From positions 1 through 16,928 of the forward strand of contig NYZG01000164.1 of the NCBI GenBank assembly GCA_002687025.1: a stretch of DNA of 16,928 nt. Direction: 5' to 3'. Under the pieces are notes generated by a model that saw nothing but the letters and a program-made list of their open reading frames with translations, did no database searches and was not told where the DNA came from. A program made the position numbers and the translations under genes. The stretch is from Candidatus Poribacteria bacterium. GTDB lineage: Bacteria > Poribacteria > WGA-4E > GCA-2687025. Below, piece after piece: positions 6,971-15,122 of the stretch (position 1 is the stretch's first letter; every line of letters starts with the position of its first letter).

Positions 6971-8092
6971 ATGAGTGACCAGGATACGGGAGCGCGCATT
7001 CTCATCGTCGATGACAACACGAAGAACATCCAGGTACTCGGCACGATGCTCCGGGAGGAGGGCTACCAACTGAACGTCGCCCAGAACGGCGTGGCGGCGC
7101 TCAAGGTGGTCGAGACGGTCCTGCCGGACCTCATCCTTCTCGATGTGAACATGCCCGAGATGGATGGGTACGAGACGTGTGAACGCCTCAAGGCGGCTGA
7201 TCGCACACGCGGCATTCCTGTCATCTTTCTGACGGCGCGGACGGACACCGACGACATAGTGCGCGGGTTGGATCTCGGGGCCGTGGACTACCTGAGCAAG
7301 CCGTGCAATCGTAGGGAACTCCTCGTTCGCGTGCGCACACACGTCGCGCTGCGAGCGCACGAGAAGGAGGCCGAAAGGCGCGCCGAGGAGGCGATCGCGG
7401 AGCGTGACCGGAACCTCAAGTGGGCCCTGCTGGGCAAGGCTACGCCGGCATTCGTCGATGATTATGCCGAGGATGCCCGACGGATACGGGCGCAGGCCGA
7501 ATGGCTCACACGCGGGCTCGACGACGACGATCCGAACAAGACGCGGGCAGCCACGATTGAGCGCCTGGTCGAAGCGCATTTGACGCGACTGATCGAGATC
7601 GCCGACATCACGCAGGAGGAGATGGGGCTTGAGCTTGGCGCCCTCGACCTCCCCAATATCGTCGATCAGTTCGTCCGCACATGGACTCTGGAGCAGACGC
7701 CGGGCACCGAGGTGACCATCGACACGGACGTACGGTACACCGGCGCGATCCGGGCCGACCGAGGTCGCCTCACAAACGCCTGGCGGAAGCTTGTCGACTA
7801 CGCCGCACAGCTTCAGCGAGAGAGCGACCCGGGGACGACGCCCGCCATCCAGATCCTTACCTATGACGACAACGACGCTATCTACGTCGGCATCCAGAGC
7901 CCTGATCCTGGGATAACCGCCGAATGGCGCGAGGGCCTGTTTGACGCCGAGCACGAGCACGAAGGCGAGGATCCGAAGCGGGCGCTGGACCTCTACTACG
8001 CGAAGAGGGTCGTCACTGACCATGCCGGCCAACTCGCGTACCGGTTCCGCCAGGGGAAGTCGCTCTTCGCCATGAAGTTCGCGAAGCCGTGA
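6971..8092 (+). CDS. Response regulator: receiver domain fused to a degenerate histidine-kinase module
   Basis: A 373-residue cytosolic protein. The receiver domain (about 8-128) is complete: acidic pair Asp14/Asp15 in LIVDDN, phospho-acceptor Asp58 in LLDVNMP, Thr88 and Lys110 (YLSKP). A charged, probably coiled-coil linker (about 128-150) leads to a region shaped like HisKA plus HATPase but without the catalytic residues. There is no H-E/D-x-R-T-P motif; the N-box is DRGRLTNAWRKLVDYAAQ, with Asp276 at the metal-binding Asn; G1 reads SPDPGI instead of DxGxGI; and G2 reads KRALDL instead of GTGLGL. It should accept phosphate but not autophosphorylate. With no DNA-binding domain, output is probably by protein contact. 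The start is the ATG after GGGACGG. Cognate kinase candidate: the hybrid kinase two genes downstream. Confidence 0.85.
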   Translation: MSDQDTGARILIVDDNTKNIQVLGTMLREEGYQLNVAQNGVAALKVVETVLPDLILLDVNMPEMDGYETCERLKAADRTRGIPVIFLTARTDTDDIVRGLDLGAVDYLSKPCNRRELLVRVRTHVALRAHEKEAERRAEEAIAERDRNLKWALLGKATPAFVDDYAEDARRIRAQAEWLTRGLDDDDPNKTRAATIERLVEAHLTRLIEIADITQEEMGLELGALDLPNIVDQFVRTWTLEQTPGTEVTIDTDVRYTGAIRADRGRLTNAWRKLVDYAAQLQRESDPGTTPAIQILTYDDNDAIYVGIQSPDPGITAEWREGLFDAEHEHEGEDPKRALDLYYAKRVVTDHAGQLAYRFRQGKSLFAMKFAKP

Positions 8093-8162
8093 TACGCCAG
8101 CAGCGACCGAGCTGATGTGCTGGCCGGTCTGGGCCACACGCTCATTGACCTGGAGGGCGCCG

Positions 8163-9347
8163 ATGACGGCTCTGCCCCTTGCGAGATCGGTCATCCAGAC
8201 GGCGGCCTTGGTGGCGTGCCTCGCGGGTACGCTGTGCGTCGGGCCCGGATGCGATCAAGACGTCGGCCCGGCCACGATACGCATAGGCGTTGCGGCTCCC
8301 CTCACCGGTAGCAGCGGGGTGTTAGGGGAACAGATCCGCATGGGCGCCGGGTTGGCGATGATCCAGAGGAACGGGCAAGGCGGGATCGACGGCCGCCGCA
8401 TCGAACTCGTTCTCGGCGATGACGGCGCGGACCCCGACCAAGCCGCAGTCGTTGCGAACCGGCTCGCAGGCGACGACACCATTCTCGCCGTCATTGGTCA
8501 CTACAACTCGGCGTGCTCGCTGGCCGGGAAGCCGGTGTATCGCGACGCGGGAGTGCTCCAGTTCTCGCCGGGGTCGACCAACGTCGATGTCTGTCGCGGA
8601 TCGGATTGGACGTTCCGGAATCTCTACAGCGACGACTTCGTGGCGCGCACCGTCGCCCAGTACATCCTTGGCTCACTTGGGCTGAGCCGTGTAGGCGTCA
8701 TGTACGACGACGACGCGTATGGCGCCGGACTGAAGACCGCCTTTGTCGACGAGGCCGGCCGTGTCGGGCTCAACGTTGTCGGCGTCGAGGCGTATAGCCG
8801 CCAGGCAGCGCTCGATTTCTCTGGAGCGGTCGACGCTCTCCACGCCCTCGGACCCGAGATCATCTTCATCCCCGGGCTGTACAACGAGGCGGCCCTCATC
8901 GCCAAGGAGACGAGGAGCAGGGGTCTGGCGACGCCGTTCATCGGCGGGGACGGCGTCCTGTCTGAAGCGCTGTTCGACGTGGGCGGTGAAGCAGTCGAGG
9001 GCATGATGATCATGACGCCGTTCATCGTCCACCCAGAAGTGGGCGGCGTCGAGGTGGAGGAGTTCGCACAGCGCTTCTTCGAGGCGTACGGTCGGCCTGC
9101 GGACACGTGGGCCGCCCTGGCATACGATGCGGCCAATCAGGTGCTCGATGCCATCGACCAAGTGGGCGCCGACCGGATCCGCATCCGCGACCGATTCGCC
9201 CAAACGACATCCCCCGAGACCGCGTTCCGTGGCATCACTGGGGCGACCTATTTCGACGAGAACGGCGACTGCCTAAAGCCGGCGTTCGTTGCCGTCGTGC
9301 GTGACGGGCAGTTCGTACCTGCCGAGTGGCAGATCTCCACGCCCTAG
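8163..9347 (+). CDS. Periplasmic substrate-binding protein, branched-chain amino acid (LivJ/Peripla_BP_6) type
   Basis: A 394-residue exported protein. Residues 1-30 form a signal sequence with a hydrophobic core (VIQTAALVACLAGTLCV). Cys30 could be lipidated, but the preceding VGPG is a poor lipobox, so simple cleavage is an alternative. The mature part has the two-lobe family pattern: IRIGVAAPLTGS (39-50), GINxxxx-like GQGGIDGRRIELV (71-83), ligand-loop IGHYNSACSLAG (111-122), YDDDAYGAGL (181-190) and ALAYDAANQVLDAI (318-331). Relatives bind Leu/Ile/Val, amides, urea or other small polar ligands. No permease or ATPase genes lie nearby; its neighbours are signalling genes, which suggests a sensory role. 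The start is the ATG with GGAGGG 5 nt upstream; the preceding gene ends 70 nt before it. Confidence 0.9.
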   Translation: MTALPLARSVIQTAALVACLAGTLCVGPGCDQDVGPATIRIGVAAPLTGSSGVLGEQIRMGAGLAMIQRNGQGGIDGRRIELVLGDDGADPDQAAVVANRLAGDDTILAVIGHYNSACSLAGKPVYRDAGVLQFSPGSTNVDVCRGSDWTFRNLYSDDFVARTVAQYILGSLGLSRVGVMYDDDAYGAGLKTAFVDEAGRVGLNVVGVEAYSRQAALDFSGAVDALHALGPEIIFIPGLYNEAALIAKETRSRGLATPFIGGDGVLSEALFDVGGEAVEGMMIMTPFIVHPEVGGVEVEEFAQRFFEAYGRPADTWAALAYDAANQVLDAIDQVGADRIRIRDRFAQTTSPETAFRGITGATYFDENGDCLKPAFVAVVRDGQFVPAEWQISTP

Positions 9348-9476
9348 ACCTGCTGCGAGAGGCGGATACTGGGAGTCCACGGCGGGGAGTTGGCATCCGG
9401 GCACCGGAGAGGGCATCGCCCTGCGTAGTGCGGCCAGGGATCTAGCCGAGTGCTCAGCTCGACCTAAGGAACACTG

Positions 9477-12400
9477 ATGAAGCAGCAATCACGGCTGGGC
9501 TGGCTGATCGTGATCATCGTCGCCATCGTGTCTGTCATCACTGGCGGCACGCTGTTCGTGCTGTACCGGATGGCCGTCAGAGACCAGGGCGCGTGGCTTG
9601 CGTACATGGCGCGGAGCCAGGCCTCTACCATTGAGGCGATCGGTAGGTTCGATGCCGAGCACAGCGCGCAGGCCATCACGGGTGGGGCGTTTGCCGCAAC
9701 GCTGTCACAGATCCGGGAGGCGCACACGCGCTTCACAGGTTTCGGACGGACGGGCGAATTCCTGTTAGGGCAGCGTACGGGCAACCAGATCGTCTTTCTG
9801 CTGCGGTCTCGACAGATGGGAGTGGACACCTCCGTCTCATTCTCGGGACAACGCGCGACGCCCATGCGTCGCGCCCTCTTGGGCGAATCGGGCGTGTTCA
9901 TCGGAGAGGACTATGACGGCATACGCGTGCTCGCGGCCCACGAACCGGTCGCGGAGCTTGGCCTCGGCATCGTGGCGAAGATCGACGTCGCCGAGATCCG
10001 CGCTCCCTACACGCGCGGGGCCGGAATCGCGGGCGCCACGATCGTTGTGTGCGTGGTTCTCGGCGTGGGCGCCTTCCTGCTGACGATGCGCGACGAAGAG
10101 GGCAAGATCACGACTACCCTCAGCTCGGGCCAGGACATCGAAAAACGCAAGCTGGCCGAACAGGATCTGCAGGTCTCGGAGGAGCGATTCCAACGAATCT
10201 TCGAAGGCATGCAGGACGCCTATCTGCTTGTGGGCATGGACGGTGGTGTCACGCTGGCCAATCCGTACGCGGCGGATCTGCTGGGCTACGACTCCCCGGA
10301 CGACATGACCGGACTGGATCTGGCCGACGGTCTCGCCGCCGACCGGGATGATGGAGCGCGCGTGCTGGACCAGGTGCGCCAAGAAAGCTCCATACGGAAT
10401 CGGGAGCTGCCCCTGCGCCGCAAGGACGGCGCCGTGCTTCCAATAGAAGGGCACATGCACCTGATCCTCTCCGACGCCGGAGAACTGCTGGGGATCGAAG
10501 GAGTGTTCCGAGACGTACGCGAACGCAAGGAGGCGGAGCAGGAGTTACGTAAGCTGTCGAAAGCTGTGGAACAGAGCCCAGCGGCGGTGGTCATAACGTC
10601 TCGCGATGGCGTAATCGAGTATGTGAACCGCGTCTTCACGGAACTCACCGGATTCGCCGCCGAGGAAGCCATAGGGCAGAATCCGCGCATCCTGAAATCA
10701 GGCAACCAGCAGGCATCCGTCTACGAAGGTCTGTGGCGGACCGTTCTGGCCGGGGAACCGTGGCATGGTGAGTTCCTCAATAGGACCAAGGATGGGCGGC
10801 TCGTGTGGATGAGCGTGTCCATATCCCCGATTACCGACGACTCCGGCGAAATCACTCACCTGGTAAGTGTTCAGGAGGACATTACGGAGCGGGTGCGCGC
10901 GCAGGAAGAGCTGATAGCTGCGCGCGAATCGGCCGATGTCGCGAATCGCGCGAAGAGCGAATTCCTCGCAAACATGTCGCACGAGATCCGCACGCCGATG
11001 AACGCGGTCTTGGGCTTCAGTGAGATCCTGGACGGGCTGATCCAGGATCCCGTCCACTCCGAGTACCTCAGGTCCATTCGCACGAGCGGCGCGGCTCTCC
11101 TGACGCTCATCAACGACATCCTCGACCTGTCCAAGGTCGAAGCCGGCAAGCTGGAACTTCAGTTCGGCGGGGCCGACGTGCACGCGCTGGCAGTGGAACT
11201 CCAGACGATCTACGGTCAGAAGGCCGAGGAGAAGGGCATCGACCTCCTGGTCGACGTCGACGACGACGTTCCACACGCCCTGATCGTCGACGAGACGCGC
11301 CTACGTCAGGTGCTGATCAACCTGATTGGCAACGGCGTCAAGTTCACTGCGGAAGGACACGTGCGGCTCGCCATTAGCTGTGAGAATCCCCCGGGCGACG
11401 ACGGCACGGTCGATCTGCTGCTGGACGTCGAAGATACCGGGATCGGGGTGCCTGAGGACCAGTTGGATAGCATCTTCGGCGCGTTTGAGCAGCAGGAAGG
11501 TCAGAGCCACGAGGCGTTCGGCGGCACTGGCCTCGGCCTGGCGATCTCGAAGCGGCTTGTCGAGATGATGCCCGGGACTATCCACGTCACTAGCGAAGCC
11601 GGTCAGGGCAGCGTGTTCCACGTCCGATTGCCGGGCGTGGCGGCAGACGAAGGGCTCCAAGGCGACGACGACACGGCGCCGGTCGATGTCGACCTCGTGC
11701 GTTTCGCCTACGCTACGGTCCTCGTGGTCGATGACGTCGACGTCAACCGCGAACTGGTCAAGGGCTACCTGGCCGGTTACGACCTGGCGTTCATCGAGGG
11801 AGGCGATGGCGTAGAGGCGGTCGAGAAGACGCGGGAGAGCCGACCGGATGTCGTGCTGCTGGATATGAAGATGCCCCGCATGAACGGGATCGAGGCTACA
11901 GAGGCGCTGAAGGCCGATCCCGACGTCAGCGCAATCCCTATCGTAGCGATCACGGCGTCGGCGATGGAGGCAGAGCGCGAGCAAATGGAAGCCCTGGTAG
12001 ACGGCTACCTGACGAAGCCTGTCGGGAAGGTGGACCTGGTCACGGAGCTCATGCGATTCCTGCCGCATGAGCTGTCGACACCCGCCGAGACGGCCCCCGA
12101 GCAAGACGCCGCAGCTACTGGTGAACTGGCGATCGACCTGTCACCCGCGCAAGCTGCCGAACTCCTGCCGGATCTTCGCGAGTTGGTGGAAACCTGCGAC
12201 GACCTCTCGACGACTCTGAGCATGGACGAGATCACGGAGGCGGGCGAGAAGGTTCAGGCGCTCGGCGAGGGGTCGGGCGTCACTGCGCTCGTCGCGTGGG
12301 GAGACGAGTTGGCGGCGAAGGCGTCGCTCTTTGACATCGACGCGCTTGGGCCGCTGCTGTCGGACTTCGCCGGGATCGTGGCGCAGATAGAGAGCGTGGC

Positions 12401-12704
12401 TACGGGCGACGCCGCGGCGGGCGCCGCGCCGGCGATCGACGGCGACGCCGCCCGCGAGCTGCTGTCACTGCTTGAACCGGAGCAACCGGTCGCCGCCGAG
12501 CTGGCGGAAACGCTTAGCATGGCGGATATCGAAGCGTTCGGCGCACGGGTGGGAGAGCTTGGCGCCGCTCGCGGATATGCGGCCCTCACGGACTGGGGCG
12601 CGAGGCTGTGTCAGCAGGCGGAGCTGTTCGACATCGACGGCCTCGGCGCCACCCTCGGCGAGTTCGAGGATCTCGTCGCGGATCTCCGATCCCTGACGGC
12701 GTAG
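9477..12704 (+). CDS. Membrane hybrid histidine kinase (Cache-like sensor, 2 PAS, HisKA, HATPase, receiver, duplicated tail)
   Basis: A 1075-residue inner-membrane sensor kinase. TM1 at about 8-30 and TM2 at about 183-203 enclose a 150-residue periplasmic domain with Cache-like features (GRTGEFLLGQRTG 90-102; GIVAKIDVAEIRAPY 164-178). Two PAS domains follow at about 233-353 and 356-479. HisKA carries His502 in NMSHEIRTPMNA; HATPase has N-box Asn619, G1 DTGIG (653-657) and G2 GTGLG (683-687). The receiver (about 746-862) has Asp752/Asp753, phospho-acceptor Asp796, Thr826 and Lys847. All kinase residues are intact. The tail (884-1075) holds two related helical units, described separately. No HAMP is seen. 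A short segment after TM2 (SSGQDIEKRKLAEQDL) resembles a PAS C-terminus, as if a PAS had been lost. The start has AAGGA 6 nt upstream. Confidence 0.93.
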   Translation: MKQQSRLGWLIVIIVAIVSVITGGTLFVLYRMAVRDQGAWLAYMARSQASTIEAIGRFDAEHSAQAITGGAFAATLSQIREAHTRFTGFGRTGEFLLGQRTGNQIVFLLRSRQMGVDTSVSFSGQRATPMRRALLGESGVFIGEDYDGIRVLAAHEPVAELGLGIVAKIDVAEIRAPYTRGAGIAGATIVVCVVLGVGAFLLTMRDEEGKITTTLSSGQDIEKRKLAEQDLQVSEERFQRIFEGMQDAYLLVGMDGGVTLANPYAADLLGYDSPDDMTGLDLADGLAADRDDGARVLDQVRQESSIRNRELPLRRKDGAVLPIEGHMHLILSDAGELLGIEGVFRDVRERKEAEQELRKLSKAVEQSPAAVVITSRDGVIEYVNRVFTELTGFAAEEAIGQNPRILKSGNQQASVYEGLWRTVLAGEPWHGEFLNRTKDGRLVWMSVSISPITDDSGEITHLVSVQEDITERVRAQEELIAARESADVANRAKSEFLANMSHEIRTPMNAVLGFSEILDGLIQDPVHSEYLRSIRTSGAALLTLINDILDLSKVEAGKLELQFGGADVHALAVELQTIYGQKAEEKGIDLLVDVDDDVPHALIVDETRLRQVLINLIGNGVKFTAEGHVRLAISCENPPGDDGTVDLLLDVEDTGIGVPEDQLDSIFGAFEQQEGQSHEAFGGTGLGLAISKRLVEMMPGTIHVTSEAGQGSVFHVRLPGVAADEGLQGDDDTAPVDVDLVRFAYATVLVVDDVDVNRELVKGYLAGYDLAFIEGGDGVEAVEKTRESRPDVVLLDMKMPRMNGIEATEALKADPDVSAIPIVAITASAMEAEREQMEALVDGYLTKPVGKVDLVTELMRFLPHELSTPAETAPEQDAAATGELAIDLSPAQAAELLPDLRELVETCDDLSTTLSMDEITEAGEKVQALGEGSGVTALVAWGDELAAKASLFDIDALGPLLSDFAGIVAQIESVATGDAAAGAAPAIDGDAARELLSLLEPEQPVAAELAETLSMADIEAFGARVGELGAARGYAALTDWGARLCQQAELFDIDGLGATLGEFEDLVADLRSLTA
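12213..12695 (+). repeat. Tandem duplication of a ~62-residue helical unit in the kinase C-terminus
   Basis: Kinase residues 913-974 and 1012-1073 align without gaps; by hand I count about 28 identities in 62. Both contain TLSM, a central ALxxWGxxL and the landmark LFDID-LG, ending in FxxxV. Similar tails occur after the receiver in other hybrid kinases and resemble Hpt helical bundles, but neither copy has a clear phosphorylatable His. Divergence shows an old duplication rather than a recent slip. The first copy is at 12213-12398, the second at 12510-12695. Confidence 0.75.
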
Positions 12705-13007
12705 GGCAGCGGAGCTGGACGCCCCAAGTGGAACCCGGCATGGCCGGCGTCAACGCCGATGCGCCCGGCCCGGATTCCAAGCGCGTCTGCGGGCAGCAAT
12801 CCCCGGGGGTCTGGGGCAGCTCGTCGCGGACAGTGTTGCGTTGGCGGTCGGAAGGTACATCGGCAACGTGATAGCGCATGCCGCGACGACGCCAATCGTG
12901 TAATATCGTCAGCGCGCGCAGCGATCCGTGTGGCTGCCGCGCTGGTCTTCCCGGCCGTATCGTGGCTCGACTCCGCCGCCGCTCGAACTGCGTCTGGGAG
13001 TATCTTC
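12705..13007 (+). other. 303-nt intergenic region before the cyclase gene
   Basis: The cyclase frame is open from 12759, but the translation of this part is Arg/Ala/Ser-rich with no family match and lacks a good ribosome binding site, so I treat it as non-coding. TAATAT at 12901-12906, about 100 nt before the cyclase ATG, is a possible -10 element with only a poor -35 (ATGCCG, 12878-12883). No T-tracted terminator is visible after the kinase stop. The gap may separate two transcripts: kinase and cyclase/channel. Confidence 0.35.
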
Positions 13008-15122
13008 ATGCCCTTGTTCGGACGACTCACCATACGCTCGCAACTCATCCTGATGCTGCTGCTGGTCAGCGTCGGCGCCACGGCCGTGGTCGCTCATCTG
13101 GCGTTTCGCAGCGGCCGCGCGAACCTGACCGCGTGCATATACCAGCAGCTCACCAGCGTGCGCGCATCGAAGGCGTATCAGCTCACCTCGTACTTCGCGC
13201 AACTTCGCAACCAGGCGGCTACGTTCGCGGAGGATCGGATGGTGGTGGATGCCGCGCGTGAACTGCGCGACGCCTACCGGCAGATGCAAGACGTCGCGCC
13301 GGACAGAGACGCTGAGCAACGCCTGCGGGCCTACTACCGAGAAGATTTCCTCCCGCGTATCGCCGATACCCGGCAGGGCGTGCCGATCGTCGAGGCATAC
13401 TTGCCGAGGGCGCCGGGGTCGCGCCGCCTGCAGCACGCGTACGTTGCCGCGAATCCCCACCCAGTTGGCAGCAAGCATCTGCTCGACGATGCCGGCGACG
13501 GCAGCGCGTACAGCGCGTCCCACGCGCGCGTGCATCCCCTGCTGCGCAACATCGCTGATCGCTTCGCCTACTACGACCTGTTCGTGATCGACGCGAACAC
13601 CGGCGCAGTCGTCTATTCGGTGTTCAAGGAGACCGACTTCGCCACGAACCTGCTCGACGGGCCGTACCGGAACAGCGGCCTCGCAGAGGCGTTCCGCGCT
13701 GCGCGGGATGCGAAGGAAGCCGGGTTCACGAAGACCGTGGACTTCCGCCCGTACGGCCCTTCCGGCGGGGCGCCGGCCGCCTTCATGGCGTCTCCGATAT
13801 ACGACGGCGCTGAACTCGTTGCCGTCTTCGCATCTCAGATCCCAGTGGACGAGATCAACCGCATCATGACAGGAGGCGAGGCTTGGGTCGAGAACGGCCT
13901 GGGCGCCAGCGGCGAGGCGTACGTCGTGGGTACGGACCGCATGATGCGCTCCGTATCTCGCTTTCTCGTCGAGGATCCTACCGGGTACATCGAAACGCTG
14001 CGGTCACTAGGCACAGCGTCTGCCACCCTCGCGCGCATCGAGGCGTTCGGCACGTCGATCCTACAGCAGGAGGTGGCGACAGACGCCATCGCCCAAGCGC
14101 TCCTCGGCCGCCAGGGAACGACCACGATGCCAGACTACCGAGGCGTCGAAGTCCTGAGTTCCTACGCGCGGCTTACCATCCCGGACGTGGATTGGGTGGT
14201 CCTGGCCGAGATGGACTCCGACGAGGCGTTCGGCCCCATCTACCAGTTCAGGCAGACCGTGCTGATCTGTTCGGCGGTGATCGTCCTCGTGGTGACGTTG
14301 TTGGCGATGGCGATGGCGAATCTCTTCGTCGCGCCGGTGGCCAGGCTGGCCGCCCACGCCCGGAAAGCGAGCGTCGGGGACATCGGGGATCCGCCCACAC
14401 AGCACGCCGGAGGCGAAATCGGCGAACTCACAGCGTCCTACGCCGAGATCATCGGCATCATGCAAGTGCAATCCGGGCTCATCGAGAGCCAGATCAGCGC
14501 CTACGACGCATTGCTCGAGCGCGTGCTGCCACCGACCGCGGCGAAGCGACACAAGCGCGGCGATGATCCGATTGCCGACACCCTCACCGGTGTGGCTGTA
14601 GCGGCCATCGACATCGGTTCCCTCGCGGAAGCGCAGCGTGACCTGACGGCGGAGGACTGGGTGTCGCTGATGAACGAGATCGTCGCCGCGTTCGACGAAG
14701 TCGCCGAGAGACACGGCGTCGAGAAGATACGCGTGTCCGGGGAGCGCTACGTCGCCGCGTGCGGGATCACTGTGCCGCGCGCGGACGGCGCGATCCGCCT
14801 TTCCGAGTTCGCCGCCGAAATCCTGGCGTACACCCGACAGCTCTCACGGGCCCGCGGCTTGCCCCTCGCCCTGCGGATCGGTATGGACGCCGGGCAGGTC
14901 GTCGCTGGTCTCGTCGGGGACTCGCGGCCCGTATATGACGTCTGGGGCGATCCGGTCGCCGAGGCGGAGCGGCTGTGCCGTGCGTGCCCGGCTGACACGG
15001 CGGCCCTTTCCGCGCGCGCGCGTGAGCAGATTCATGGCCTTATCGAGGTGCGTGAGCAGCCCGCGGGCGCCGACGGTGAGGCGTTGTGGGTGCTATCCTC
15101 GACCCCAGCGACGCCCGCATGA
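13008..15122 (+). CDS. Membrane class III nucleotide cyclase with dCache sensor and HAMP
   Basis: A 704-residue inner-membrane protein. TM1 is at about 12-33 and TM2 at about 416-440; between them is a large periplasmic domain of double-Cache type, with AYYDLFVIDANTGAVVYSVFKETDF (187-211 region) and GLGASGEAYVVGTD (297-310). A HAMP-like linker follows (about 440-492). The cyclase domain (about 525-685) begins with VAVAAIDIGSLAEA, giving metal ligand Asp535. Lys573 fits the ATP-specifying lysine, and YDVWGD (643-648) the specificity loop. Deviations: Glu579 (in SGERYVAACG) where the second metal Asp is usual, and Ala651 where the transition-state Asn is usual; Arg655 is kept. If active, it most likely makes cAMP. 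The ATG at 13008 has GGGAG 7 nt upstream. Its stop overlaps the channel start. Confidence 0.88.
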   Translation: MPLFGRLTIRSQLILMLLLVSVGATAVVAHLAFRSGRANLTACIYQQLTSVRASKAYQLTSYFAQLRNQAATFAEDRMVVDAARELRDAYRQMQDVAPDRDAEQRLRAYYREDFLPRIADTRQGVPIVEAYLPRAPGSRRLQHAYVAANPHPVGSKHLLDDAGDGSAYSASHARVHPLLRNIADRFAYYDLFVIDANTGAVVYSVFKETDFATNLLDGPYRNSGLAEAFRAARDAKEAGFTKTVDFRPYGPSGGAPAAFMASPIYDGAELVAVFASQIPVDEINRIMTGGEAWVENGLGASGEAYVVGTDRMMRSVSRFLVEDPTGYIETLRSLGTASATLARIEAFGTSILQQEVATDAIAQALLGRQGTTTMPDYRGVEVLSSYARLTIPDVDWVVLAEMDSDEAFGPIYQFRQTVLICSAVIVLVVTLLAMAMANLFVAPVARLAAHARKASVGDIGDPPTQHAGGEIGELTASYAEIIGIMQVQSGLIESQISAYDALLERVLPPTAAKRHKRGDDPIADTLTGVAVAAIDIGSLAEAQRDLTAEDWVSLMNEIVAAFDEVAERHGVEKIRVSGERYVAACGITVPRADGAIRLSEFAAEILAYTRQLSRARGLPLALRIGMDAGQVVAGLVGDSRPVYDVWGDPVAEAERLCRACPADTAALSARAREQIHGLIEVREQPAGADGEALWVLSSTPATPA

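Noticed and set aside
6878..8194. 438-codon minus-strand open frame
   Set aside because: Entirely shadows the receiver/pseudokinase gene, which has a complete receiver domain.
9410..9422. AGGGC-ATC-GCCCT hairpin between the binding-protein and kinase genes
   Set aside because: Only a 5-bp stem with a 3-nt loop and no T-tract; too weak to call a terminator.
12759..13007. 83-codon N-terminal extension of the cyclase
   Set aside because: Arg/Ala/Ser-rich, no family match, and the ATG at 13008 has a proper GGGAG site directly before the TM1 segment.
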